Source: Alphaproteobacteria bacterium (lineage in GTDB: Bacteria; Pseudomonadota; Alphaproteobacteria; Elsterales; Elsteraceae). From it: DNA of 64,000 bases. Every line of letters starts with the position of its first letter. The stretch's first letter is position 1. Location: the NCBI GenBank assembly GCA_004292755.1, contig RDXE01000032.1:38393-102392 (forward strand), read 5' to 3'. The translations under genes and the position numbers were made by a program. Positions 10,818 to 19,119 of the stretch are shown piece after piece. The notes under the pieces were generated by a model. The model was not told the DNA's origin. It did no database searches and saw nothing but the letters and a program-made list of their open reading frames with translations.

Positions 10818-13547
10818 CTATTGCGACAGCCGTTCCAGGATGGCTGGCACGTGGACTTGATCGGCCTTGTAGTTGCCGGTCAGCGCGTACATCACAAGGT
10901 TGATGCCGAAGCGATAGGCCATCTCGCGCTGTTGCTCGCCACCTGGGGTGACGGCAAACATCGGCCGACCATTGGCATCGACTGCCCAGGCTGCGGCGTA
11001 GTCATTGGCGCCAACAATCACGCTCGCCACTTCATCAATGCCAGTGTCGCGGGCATCGACCCACAGGGGGCCGCCGGCGCTGCGACCCGGAAACTCCGTC
11101 AACAGATAGAAGGTTTTCGTCAGCACATGGTCCGCTCCTGGGTTGGTCAGAGGCGGGATGTCGATGCCGCGGGTCAATTCCCGCAAACGGCGGGTGCCAG
11201 CGCCAGGGCCAAAGCCAATGGCGCCGTCGTCACGGGTGTCGAACAGGATGGTGCCACCGGTGCGCAGGTAGGTGTTCACCCGCTCCACCGCCTGTGGGCT
11301 TAACGGGCGCTGGTCTGGCGTGATCGGCCAATAGATCAGCGGGAAGAACGCCAGTTCGTCGCTTTCCAGGTCGACAGCGACTGGGTCCGCAGCCTCCACC
11401 GCCGTGCGGCGGTTCAGGAGGATTGACAGGCCGCGCAAGCCTGACCGGCTCACCTCGTCCACCTGACGCGCACCGGTGGTAACGTAGGCAAGACGCGTGT
11501 CCAGCGTGGCCCCGAGAGCGAAGCCGTCGGGCCCCTCCGGAATGCTGCGCCGCGGTCCGGTTTGGGCATCGACAGGTGCGATGCTGACCAGCGCGAGCAC
11601 GAGACCGGCTGCAGCAGAGCCTGCCAATCGTGGTCGCAGCAAGCCGCGCAGGATCAAAGCCAACACCAGATCGATAAGGGCCAGCACCAATGCTGCCAGC
11701 AGGAGCCAGGGTCCGATCACGGTTTCGCTCTCCTGTCCAAGGGTGCCGAGCACAGTGCCCGACGGCAGATCGCTCAACGGGGAAGTTTCGGTGACGCTCT
11801 GACCAAGACTAAGGGCACGGCGCACACTTTCCGTGCCGTAAAAGCCGGGCGGCGTGCGCGGACCAACTTCGGTTGAGCCTGCGGCCAGACTGCCTGCGGT
11901 CGCCGGTGCTTGGACCAACCGGCCAAAGCCATCCAGCGTTTCAAGTGCGGGCAGCGGTGCGCCGCCAACGGCACCCCCCACGCCTCGGCCCAGCTGCACC
12001 AGACGGCGCAGCATATCGACAAACAGCCCGGAGATTGGCAGCGACGACCACTCCGCAGCGGCCTGCACATGGAACAGCACCAAGTGCCCTTCGCCCCGCG
12101 CGTCGCCCGTGACCAGTGGCGTGCCATCGGCCAGCCGCGCCCAGGTCCGCTCCGCCAATGTCGCAGAGGGTTCGGCCAGCACTTGACGGGCGATGGTCAC
12201 ATCGTCCGGTACCGTCAAGCCAACGAAGGGGGATCGCTCGTCAAACGGCTGCAGGCGCTGCGGCTCCGACCATTGCAGCGCGGTGCCCAATTGGCGATTG
12301 CCGGGACGCAGACGCACCGGCGCCAGATCGTCCTGCTGCGCCTCGGCGAGGCGCGGTCCAGCAAACCGCACCAGAACGCCGCCGCGCTCCACAAACCGCT
12401 GCAGTTCGGTGCGATCAGCGGGGGAAAGAGGGATCGCATCGGGCAGCAGGATCATGCTGGGTGGCGCGCGCAGCAGGTCCGCAACGGGTCCGCGGCGCAA
12501 CTCGGCAAAGGGCAGCAGTGCGCGTTCGAGATAATAGCCGTCGTCGAGGAGAGAGCGGTCACTGTCCAGGACGCTGGCTGACACCACGCCGACGGGCCGA
12601 CGCTCGAACCGGCTGTCCAGCAGCACCACCGCACCTGCCTGCGCCTCGCCATCGATATCAATACGGGCGATGCGGTTGCGCAACTCGGCGGGCAGACGCA
12701 CGCGGGCGATGGTGCGGGTGTCCGTGGCTTCGAACCGGACCATTTCGCGGGCGAGCAGGCGGCCATCGGCCCCGAGAGCGCGCACTGCCACCACTTGCAC
12801 CTCGCCTGCACGCGCCCGACGCAGCGGTATTTCAAGGTCGCCCGGTCGTGCCTCCGGTGGCAGTGCCAACACCGCAAGGTCCAGTGCCGTGGGGTGCAGC
12901 ACCCGCAACGAACCGGCTTCCTGCAGCCGGGCGGCCAAGCGGCTGGCCGCAGGATCGCCCAGTCCATCGCTCAGCCAAACCGTTTGCGCTGGCGAGGCGA
13001 GGCCGCGGGCTTCCAGCGCAGCCAGCGCCCGAGCCCGATCCGTCGGCCATGGCTTCGGCTGCAGGGCACGCACACGGTTGCGGATATCGCTCGCGCGGCG
13101 CGGTGAAATCAGATCCGGCGGCTCGCCGCCTGGTTGGGCTGCCGTGGTGAGCAAGGCGATGGTGCGTCCGTCGCGGTCGGCGCGGTCAATCCAGTCGAGC
13201 GCCGTTGCCTGCGTCGCCTCCCATGATTTGCCCGCTGCCCAACCATCATCGATCACCAGCACCAGGGGGCCGGATCCCGGCAACCCGGACACTGGGTTCA
13301 GCAGCGGCTGGGCCAAGCCCAAGATCACCAGAGCGGCCATCACCAGACGCAGCAGCAATAGCCACCAGGGAGTGTGGCGCGGCGTCTCCTCTGGTTGGGC
13401 CAAACCGCGCAGCAACATCAGAGCCGGGAAACGCACCCGCCGGGGGGCAGGGGGAGTGATCTTGAGCAACAGCCAGATGGCGGGCAGCAGTGCTCCGGCG
13501 AGCAGGATCCACGGGGCGGCAAAGCTCAACGCGCCGAAGGACAGCAT
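10818..13547 (-). CDS. BatA-like N-terminal / DUF4159 membrane protein
   Basis: 909 residues. The N-terminus matches the BatA/DUF1550-type double-TM segment (SFAAPWILLAGALLPAIWLL and WWLLLLRLVMAALVILGLAQ), followed by a vWA-like region (GPLVLVIDDGWAAGKSWEAT). A further TM pair near residue 610-650 (LLLAALVLALIDLVLALILR) precedes the C-terminal DUF4159 domain (about 690-900), including LAYVTTGARQVDEVS, FFPLIYWPITPD and NTYLRTGGTILFDTRDDG. It lies 3 bp downstream of the DUF58 gene. Bat-type proteins are usually partners of MoxR ATPases in envelope stress or protein maturation. Function here is inferred from context only. Confidence 0.85.
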   Translation of the reverse strand: MLSFGALSFAAPWILLAGALLPAIWLLLKITPPAPRRVRFPALMLLRGLAQPEETPRHTPWWLLLLRLVMAALVILGLAQPLLNPVSGLPGSGPLVLVIDDGWAAGKSWEATQATALDWIDRADRDGRTIALLTTAAQPGGEPPDLISPRRASDIRNRVRALQPKPWPTDRARALAALEARGLASPAQTVWLSDGLGDPAASRLAARLQEAGSLRVLHPTALDLAVLALPPEARPGDLEIPLRRARAGEVQVVAVRALGADGRLLAREMVRFEATDTRTIARVRLPAELRNRIARIDIDGEAQAGAVVLLDSRFERRPVGVVSASVLDSDRSLLDDGYYLERALLPFAELRRGPVADLLRAPPSMILLPDAIPLSPADRTELQRFVERGGVLVRFAGPRLAEAQQDDLAPVRLRPGNRQLGTALQWSEPQRLQPFDERSPFVGLTVPDDVTIARQVLAEPSATLAERTWARLADGTPLVTGDARGEGHLVLFHVQAAAEWSSLPISGLFVDMLRRLVQLGRGVGGAVGGAPLPALETLDGFGRLVQAPATAGSLAAGSTEVGPRTPPGFYGTESVRRALSLGQSVTETSPLSDLPSGTVLGTLGQESETVIGPWLLLAALVLALIDLVLALILRGLLRPRLAGSAAAGLVLALVSIAPVDAQTGPRRSIPEGPDGFALGATLDTRLAYVTTGARQVDEVSRSGLRGLSILLNRRTAVEAADPVAVDLESDELAFFPLIYWPITPDQRPLSPQAVERVNTYLRTGGTILFDTRDDGAIGFGPGAGTRRLRELTRGIDIPPLTNPGADHVLTKTFYLLTEFPGRSAGGPLWVDARDTGIDEVASVIVGANDYAAAWAVDANGRPMFAVTPGGEQQREMAYRFGINLVMYALTGNYKADQVHVPAILERLSQ

Positions 13548-13550
13548 CGC

Positions 13551-14429
13551 CTACCTCCCCTCTGCGCCCGCGAGCGCTTGATACAGCCACAGCACTGCGC
13601 GTTCCGGCGGTTCGCTGGTGGTGTGCCGACCGAACGACCAGCCCGCCCGGCGGGCAATGTCCCCGATGGCAGCGCGGTGCGCGGCCAATCGAGCAATATA
13701 CGCATCTCGCAAGCCTTCGGTCCGCCGCACCAACACCTCGCCGTCGCCCTCAAAGCCTTCAAAGCGAACACGGCCCTGGTAGGGCAGGGTCTCCTCCGCG
13801 GGGTCAGTCACTTGCAACAGGCAGCCGCCCAGGCCCTGATCGGCATAGGCGGCGACGGTTCGGCTGATTTGGTCGAGATCGCTCAAGAAGTCAGACACCA
13901 GCACCACCCGGCCATAGCGCGGCAGCGGGCGGGCGATGGGAACATCGCCGCCGGGCTGGGACAATTCCTGCGCCAACCGGGTCAGCATTGCCCGACTGTT
14001 GCGCGGTGGCGAGCCTTGATCCAGCAGCGCCACCCGCTCTCCACCACGAAGCAACAGGGCCGCCATTGCCAGCACCAGAAGGTCGGCACGGGTGCGCTTT
14101 GGCTCCAGGGTGCGATCGCTGGCGAAGTCCATCGAGCCGGAGCCATCGCGCCACAGCCACACAGACTGGGCCGCCTCCCACTCATTCTCCCGCACGAACA
14201 CATGGCGGCCCTTGGCCGACTGCCGCCAGTCAATCCGGCTGGTGGCATCGCCGGGCTGATAACGACGGAACTGCCAAAACGCCTCGCCCTGACCAACCCG
14301 GCGGCGACCATGGACGCCCTGCACAACCGTTGCCGCCACCCGCTCCGCCCGGACCAGCAGCGGCGGCAGAATGGAGCCAAGCGCCTCTGCCCGTTCGCGC
14401 AGCGGCTGATCGAGGTTGGCGTTCACCAT
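13551..14429 (-). CDS. DUF58 domain-containing protein
   Basis: 292 residues, cytoplasmic, no signal peptide. The DUF58 signature is clear: FRRYQPGDATSRIDWRQSAK, followed by VFVRENEWEAAQSVWLWRDG and a vWA-like continuation (GSMDFASD). DUF58 proteins are the standard partners of MoxR AAA+ ATPases and carry a degenerate von Willebrand A fold thought to present substrates to the ATPase. The gene starts 6 bp after the moxR stop and is followed 3 bp later by the DUF4159 gene, so these form one operon. Confidence 0.9.
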   Translation of the reverse strand: MVNANLDQPLRERAEALGSILPPLLVRAERVAATVVQGVHGRRRVGQGEAFWQFRRYQPGDATSRIDWRQSAKGRHVFVRENEWEAAQSVWLWRDGSGSMDFASDRTLEPKRTRADLLVLAMAALLLRGGERVALLDQGSPPRNSRAMLTRLAQELSQPGGDVPIARPLPRYGRVVLVSDFLSDLDQISRTVAAYADQGLGGCLLQVTDPAEETLPYQGRVRFEGFEGDGEVLVRRTEGLRDAYIARLAAHRAAIGDIARRAGWSFGRHTTSEPPERAVLWLYQALAGAEGR

Positions 14430-14435
14430 GACCGG

Positions 14436-15455
14436 CTACCGGTACGGCTGACAAAGACGGTCGATCAGCGCTGCGACACTCCACCCCTCGGCTCGGGCTG
14501 CAAAGTTCAGCGCCATGCGGTGGCGCAGGATCGGATGGGCCAGCGCCAGCACATCATCGACAGACGGCGACAGCCGACCATCCAGCAACGCCCGGGCGCG
14601 GGCTGCCAGCATCAAGGCTTGACTGGCACGCGGACCCGGGCCCCAGGCGACATGGCGGCGCACTTCCTCCAGCTGCGATTCCTCGGGCCGACCGGCGCGG
14701 ACAATCGACAAGATCGCATCGACCACGGCATCGCCCACGGGAACCCGGCGCACCAGACGCTGAGCCGCCAGCAACTCAGCCGAACTCATCACCGTGACGG
14801 CTTTTTCTTCGCCAGCCCCTGTGGTTGCCAGCAACATCCGGCGCTCGCTCTCCAGATCGGGGTAGGCGACGTCGATCTGCAGCAAGAACCGGTCAAGCTG
14901 GGCTTCGGGCAAGGGGTAGGTGCCTTCCTGCTCCACTGGGTTCTGCGTGGCGAGAACGTGGAACGGCGTTGGCAGCGGGTAATAGGCACCCGCGACAGAG
15001 ACCCGCCGCTCCTGCATCGCTTGCAGCAATGCGGACTGGGTGCGGGGGCTGGCACGGTTGATTTCGTCTGCCATCAGCAGTTGGGTAAACACAGGGCCGC
15101 GGATGAAGCGGAAATGGCGGCGCCCGGTCTCGCTTTCCTCCAGCACCTCTGAGCCAAGGATGTCGGCTGGCATTAGGTCCGGTGTGAACTGGACCCGGCG
15201 CTCCTCCATCCCCAATACGGTGCCCAGCGTCTCTACTAACCGGGTTTTCGCTAAGCCTGGAACCCCGACCAAAAGCGCATGGCCTCCCGCTAAGAGCGTA
15301 ATCAGACTCTGATCGACAACCTCTTGCTGACCGAAGATAACCTTTCCGATGGCGCCGCGAACGCGGGCAAGGGTCTGTCCAAGGGCCTCGATCTGCTGGA
15401 TCATCGCCTCGGCAGATTGGGCCACGGACTCATCGACAGCGTGCGGTGTGGTCAT
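14436..15455 (-). CDS. MoxR-family AAA+ ATPase
   Basis: 339 residues from ATG 15455 (MTTPHAVDES). Walker A is GVPGLAKT (64-71) and Walker B LLMADEINRA (127-136), with sensor 1 in VLATQNPVEQEGTYPLPEAQ and the conserved QLDRFLL. MoxR ATPases act as chaperones that mature metalloenzymes or envelope complexes together with DUF58/vWA proteins. The frame is open upstream to 15842, but that section is antisense to the DUF1285 gene and is rejected. First gene of the minus-strand cluster; divergent from DUF1285 with only 46 bp between the starts, which must contain or overlap both promoters. Confidence 0.93.
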   Translation of the reverse strand: MTTPHAVDESVAQSAEAMIQQIEALGQTLARVRGAIGKVIFGQQEVVDQSLITLLAGGHALLVGVPGLAKTRLVETLGTVLGMEERRVQFTPDLMPADILGSEVLEESETGRRHFRFIRGPVFTQLLMADEINRASPRTQSALLQAMQERRVSVAGAYYPLPTPFHVLATQNPVEQEGTYPLPEAQLDRFLLQIDVAYPDLESERRMLLATTGAGEEKAVTVMSSAELLAAQRLVRRVPVGDAVVDAILSIVRAGRPEESQLEEVRRHVAWGPGPRASQALMLAARARALLDGRLSPSVDDVLALAHPILRHRMALNFAARAEGWSVAALIDRLCQPYR

Positions 15456-15501
15456 CACGGGTCTTGGCCCCCCAGCCGAGAACGAGAGTGATTGAGATAG
15501 C

Positions 15502-16023
15502 ATGGACCGGGATGGCACCTCCACCAAGGGGGAAGATGCAACAAAAGCCTGCGGCGTAGCGCGCTTCCGCATCGATAGGGCGGGGCAATGGTGGCACGAT
15601 GGTGGCCTGATCCGCCGCGAGGGGCTGGTTCGTCTGTTCGCTGGCATTCTGCGCCGCGAGGGGGAGGAGCATTGGCTGGTCACGCCCGTCGAGCGCGAAC
15701 GGGTGGAAGTGGAGGAAGCTGCCTTCCTGGTCACCACCCTGACCACCACGGGCCATGGGGCCGACCGGCGGATCGAGGTTGAAACAAACGTCGGCATCCG
15801 CGCAGTTGTGGGACCAAACAATCCGCTGCGGGTGGAAACCACCCCTGGTACTGGGGAGCCGCGACCCTACATCCTTATCCGCAACGGTGTTGAAGCACGG
15901 GTGGTCCGCTCTGCGTTCTATCATCTGGTCGAGTTGGCGGAGGAGTGCCAAGGTCGATTGGGTGTCTGGAGCCAGGGGGCGTTTTTCCCGCTGGGCGACC
16001 CAACCGACGGAGACGGGGTGTGA
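15502..16023 (+). CDS. DUF1285 domain-containing protein
   Basis: 173-residue cytoplasmic protein matching DUF1285: FRIDRAGQWWHDGGLIRREGLVRLFAGIL, EEHWLVTPVERERVEVEEAAF and a C-terminal segment RSAFYHLVELAEE. Members are small two-domain proteins of unknown function, often encoded beside MoxR clusters in Alphaproteobacteria. The gene is divergent from moxR and its stop overlaps the start of the NUDIX gene by one base (TGATG), so it begins the DUF1285-NUDIX-small membrane protein-cca operon. Confidence 0.88.
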   Translation: MDRDGTSTKGEDATKACGVARFRIDRAGQWWHDGGLIRREGLVRLFAGILRREGEEHWLVTPVERERVEVEEAAFLVTTLTTTGHGADRRIEVETNVGIRAVVGPNNPLRVETTPGTGEPRPYILIRNGVEARVVRSAFYHLVELAEECQGRLGVWSQGAFFPLGDPTDGDGV

Positions 16024-16628
16024 TGTCACCGGAGGAAATCGCAGTCCGCATGACCCGCCGCAGCGCCCTGTCCGGGCTGCGTGGCGACCACGATCTTTCT
16101 GGCCTGCCGCGACCGAGCCCACCGCTCAAGCCCGCTGCTGTGTTGGTTGGCATTGTCGTGCGCGCTGAGGCCCCTGGCATCATCTTGACCCAGCGGACGG
16201 CACACTTGGCCGATCATGCCGGACAGATCAGCTTTCCCGGCGGCAGGATCGAGCCAGAGGATAAAGACCCCGAAGCGGCCGCGTTGCGCGAAGCGCAAGA
16301 AGAGATCGGCCTGGATCCCCGGCGGGTTCGCTTACTGGGTCGGCTGGACTGCTATGAGACTGGCACCGGCTATTCGGTCACGCCCGTGGTGGCGTTGGTG
16401 CGCCCACCGTTTGAACTGCGCCCCGACCCCTACGAAGTTGCCGACATCTTCGAGGTGCCCTTGCACTTTGTGCTCGACCGCCGCAATCACGAACGGCGCA
16501 GCCGCGAATGGCAAGGCAAAACCCGTCACTTTTATGTGTTGCCCTATCAGAACCGCTACATCTGGGGCGCCACCGCCGGCATGCTGGTGAATCTTGTTGA
16601 TGTGCTGGCGGCGGAGGGGTTGACGTGA
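16023..16628 (+). CDS. CoA pyrophosphatase-type NUDIX hydrolase (NudL-like)
   Basis: 201 residues from ATG 16023. The extended UPF0035/NudL signature is present: ILTQRTAHLADHAGQISFPG, then GGRIEPED and AAALREAQEEIGL. This combines the NUDIX box with the CoA-recognition segment, so it probably cleaves CoA or acyl-CoA to 4'-phosphopantetheine and 3',5'-ADP. Start choice rests on the TGATG overlap with DUF1285; the frame is open upstream only within that gene. The stop overlaps the GTG of the next gene (GTGA). Confidence 0.9.
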   Translation: MSPEEIAVRMTRRSALSGLRGDHDLSGLPRPSPPLKPAAVLVGIVVRAEAPGIILTQRTAHLADHAGQISFPGGRIEPEDKDPEAAALREAQEEIGLDPRRVRLLGRLDCYETGTGYSVTPVVALVRPPFELRPDPYEVADIFEVPLHFVLDRRNHERRSREWQGKTRHFYVLPYQNRYIWGATAGMLVNLVDVLAAEGLT

Positions 16629-16864
16629 TTCTTGTTGTTGGCGGCTTGATCGCTGCAGTGGTTGTCTACGGCGTTTGGTTCGCCATCGCCCGCCAGCGCG
16701 CAGCAGAGCGGGGGGAGGCATTGCCGCGCCTGGGGGATACCTCGCTGGTGATGTGGGGTGTCGTTGGAACAGTGATTCTTCTGCTGGGGCTGACCGCGGT
16801 GACGGTGATGCACAGCGGCACCATCGAGGCCCCCTATCAGCGGCCACCCATTCAGCCGCGCTAA
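16625..16864 (+). CDS. Small membrane protein (DUF6111-like)
   Basis: 79 residues with two hydrophobic helices (MILVVGGLIAAVVVYGVWFA and VMWGVVGTVILLLGLTAVTV) separated by a charged loop (RQRAAERGEALPR), ending in a Pro-rich tail. Small proteins of this type are found between the NUDIX gene and cca in related alphaproteobacteria; I match it to DUF6111 from memory of that context. The GTG start overlaps the NUDIX stop (GTGA) and the stop lies 3 bp before cca. Function unknown. Confidence 0.7.
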   Translation: MILVVGGLIAAVVVYGVWFAIARQRAAERGEALPRLGDTSLVMWGVVGTVILLLGLTAVTVMHSGTIEAPYQRPPIQPR

Positions 16865-16867
16865 CCC

Positions 16868-18079
16868 ATGCAGCCGGTAGACCGCCTTCACCCGCCCGCC
16901 TGGCTGGCTCATCGGGATGTGCGGCGACTGGTGGAGGTTCTGGCCTGCCCAGCAGGCCCCCCCCGTGCTGTCGGTGGCGCTGTGCGCGACGCAGTGTTGG
17001 GTCTGCCGGCTGGTGATGTCGACCTTGCGACGCCGCTGCCGCCCGATCAGGTCATCCAGCGCTTGAGCGAGGCCGGCATTCGCGTGGTGCCCACAGGCGT
17101 GGAGCACGGCACGGTTACGGCAGTGCTGAGCCATCGCCCGATCGAAGTTACCAGCCTGCGGCGCGACGTCGAAACCTTCGGCCGCAAGGCCCGAGTGGCG
17201 TTCACCGATGACTGGGGCGCCGATGCCGCCCGGCGCGATTTGACGATGAACGCCCTTTACGCTGACCCTGATGGCACGCTCTATGATCCTGTTGGTGGAC
17301 TGGCCGACGCGCGAGCTGGCCGGGTGCGCTTCATCGGCGATCCCGCCGAGCGACTGGCGGAGGATGGGCTGCGGCTGTTGCGGTTCTTCCGCTTCCACGC
17401 CCGCTTCGGTCGCGGGGTACCTGACCCCGACGGTCTGGCGGCGTGCCGGGCTGCTGCTGCGATGCTGGATCATGTCTCGCAAGAGCGCATCTGGGCGGAA
17501 CTCGCAAAGCTGCTCGCAACCCGCGACCCCGCACCCACGCTGATGGCGATGGAGCCCGCGGGACTGCTGGCGCGTGTCTTGCCCGAGGCACGAGACCTCG
17601 CGCGGCTTGCCCGTCTGACACGGGTGGAGCCAGTCGCCCCCACTACCATCCGGCGTCTGGCGGCGCTGGCGCCCGGTGCCGATCCGGAGGCGACCTTGCG
17701 TCGCCTGCGGGGGCCCGTCGCTGATGCCCGCCACTGGTCCCAGGCTCTGGTGGCCGAGCGTTTGTTGGCCGCAGGTGCCGGTGGGTTTGAGGTGGTGGAT
17801 CGCTGTGGTGTTGCAGCGGCGGTCGACGGCGCCTGCCTTCGGCTGGCCGATGGCGCCCGCGTCCCCGCGGCGTTGTGGCGCTGGCGGACACAGCCACTCC
17901 CCCGCCTTCCCGTGGTTGGCAGTGATCTGATGGCGTTCGGCCTGACGCCGGGGCCCGCACTGGGCCGTCATCTTGACTGGATCCGCACTTGGTGGCGCCA
18001 GCAGGAGGGCAAGCCAGATCGCGCCGCCTGTCTGGCAGCTTGGCAGGCAGGCGTTGGTCTGGACGGGACCGCCCCCTAA
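16868..18079 (+). CDS. cca: CCA tRNA nucleotidyltransferase
   Basis: 403-residue class II nucleotidyltransferase that adds or repairs the 3'-CCA of tRNAs (or poly(A) polymerase-like activity). The catalytic head has GGAVRDAVLGLPAGDVDLAT with the metal-binding pair Asp50 and Asp52. The RRDLTMNALYAD motif and the AEDGLRLLRFFRFHARFG motif follow; these bind the template-like Arg/Asp and the nucleotide. The C-terminal body and tail are helical. ATG 16868 is 3 bp after the preceding stop. Last gene of the DUF1285 operon. Confidence 0.93.
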   Translation: MQPVDRLHPPAWLAHRDVRRLVEVLACPAGPPRAVGGAVRDAVLGLPAGDVDLATPLPPDQVIQRLSEAGIRVVPTGVEHGTVTAVLSHRPIEVTSLRRDVETFGRKARVAFTDDWGADAARRDLTMNALYADPDGTLYDPVGGLADARAGRVRFIGDPAERLAEDGLRLLRFFRFHARFGRGVPDPDGLAACRAAAAMLDHVSQERIWAELAKLLATRDPAPTLMAMEPAGLLARVLPEARDLARLARLTRVEPVAPTTIRRLAALAPGADPEATLRRLRGPVADARHWSQALVAERLLAAGAGGFEVVDRCGVAAAVDGACLRLADGARVPAALWRWRTQPLPRLPVVGSDLMAFGLTPGPALGRHLDWIRTWWRQQEGKPDRAACLAAWQAGVGLDGTAP

Positions 18080-18279
18080 CGCGAACGTCCAGCCAGCCAC
18101 TGGTTCATCCTGTCTCAGTCGATCGCAGGGGCAGGGTCTGTTAGACTAAGGTCACGCACTCTTGACCGATTGGGCTTCGGGGGTGCGCCGCGCAACGCTT
18201 GGGGCATCCGCGTTGTGATCAGGCAATAGATAGAATTGCGTCTTGGGTGAAGGCGCCTAGTTCGCTACTGTTGAGGACG

Positions 18280-19095
18280 ATGGTGAGCGCGCGCGTAACA
18301 GGCAACCAAGAGATCATGCAGCGGCTGCTGGCCAATCAGCGGGCCCAGGTGGAGCAGGAATTGCGGGTTGCCCGCGCGGGGGCGAATCAAGGTCAGGTCG
18401 ATCAAGTGATCGCCCGGCTGCAACGTTTGGCGAAGTTTGTCGGCTCCTCGCGCCTGCCCAATGAGGATCGCCAGCGGACCCGCGACGAGGCTGTAAAGAT
18501 TCAGCGCGACGTGTATCGCAAATATGTCGACGTGATGCTGAACGAGGCGATCTCCGCTGCTCGTTCTGATGATCTCGAAAAGCGTGGCGAGTTTCTGAAA
18601 AAAGCGCGCGATGGCCTATCGAAGGCGATGGTGGTGGGGGTGGAACCCGAATTCGCCGAAGCCTTTGAAAAGATGTATCAAGTGGTGCTGGAAACCCGCC
18701 CCCAAGGCACCTCGGCGAAAGCGCGGATCGACAAGGATACGGAGTGGCAGCACCGCTCCCGCCCCGACGAGTTGGTGGGTGAGAAGGCAAAGCGGCGGCA
18801 TCTGCGTTTCGATACGCCCACGCTGTTGGTGTCGATGAACGGCAGCAGTTTCACGACCGTCAACTGGGCCATCGGCGGTTTGCGCATGCGCGGTGACTTT
18901 GGCGGCCTGCGCCTCGGCTCCACCTATGATATCGCGTTCCGGGCCGATGGCTTTGACGACGTCTTCCACGACGCCCTCACGGTGCTGCGCTTTGAAGAAT
19001 CAGAAGGCTCGGTCGCGGGCGGGTTCGCCCGTGTCGACAACAAGGTCGTGGAGTTGATCGCCAAGCTCCGCAAAGCCGGGGTGGAGCCGTATTAG
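18280..19095 (+). CDS. PilZ-domain protein with helical N-terminus
   Basis: 271 residues. The first about 165 residues are mostly charged helices (ANQRAQVEQELRVARAG, RDEAVKIQRDVYRKYVDVML). The C-terminal third is PilZ-like: KRRHLRFDTPTLLVSMNG supplies the Arg-rich c-di-GMP switch, and the second motif reads NWAIGG, with Ala where D/NxSxxG has Ser. It may bind c-di-GMP or have a degenerate site. ATG 18280 is preceded by GAGG at good spacing; the frame is open upstream to 18199 with no better start. The 200-bp spacer after cca shows no clear terminator. Converges with the 19120-20340 gene. Confidence 0.8.
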   Translation: MVSARVTGNQEIMQRLLANQRAQVEQELRVARAGANQGQVDQVIARLQRLAKFVGSSRLPNEDRQRTRDEAVKIQRDVYRKYVDVMLNEAISAARSDDLEKRGEFLKKARDGLSKAMVVGVEPEFAEAFEKMYQVVLETRPQGTSAKARIDKDTEWQHRSRPDELVGEKAKRRHLRFDTPTLLVSMNGSSFTTVNWAIGGLRMRGDFGGLRLGSTYDIAFRADGFDDVFHDALTVLRFEESEGSVAGGFARVDNKVVELIAKLRKAGVEPY

Positions 19096-19119
19096 CCCCC
19101 ACTCGCGTGCTCTGCGACC

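Noticed and set aside
13374..15152. 592-residue plus-strand open frame
   Set aside because: It lies opposite the DUF58 and moxR genes and has the His/Gln/Gly-rich, motif-free composition of a shadow frame.
16556..18100. 514-residue minus-strand open frame
   Set aside because: Antisense to cca, which has complete catalytic motifs; no recognizable domain.
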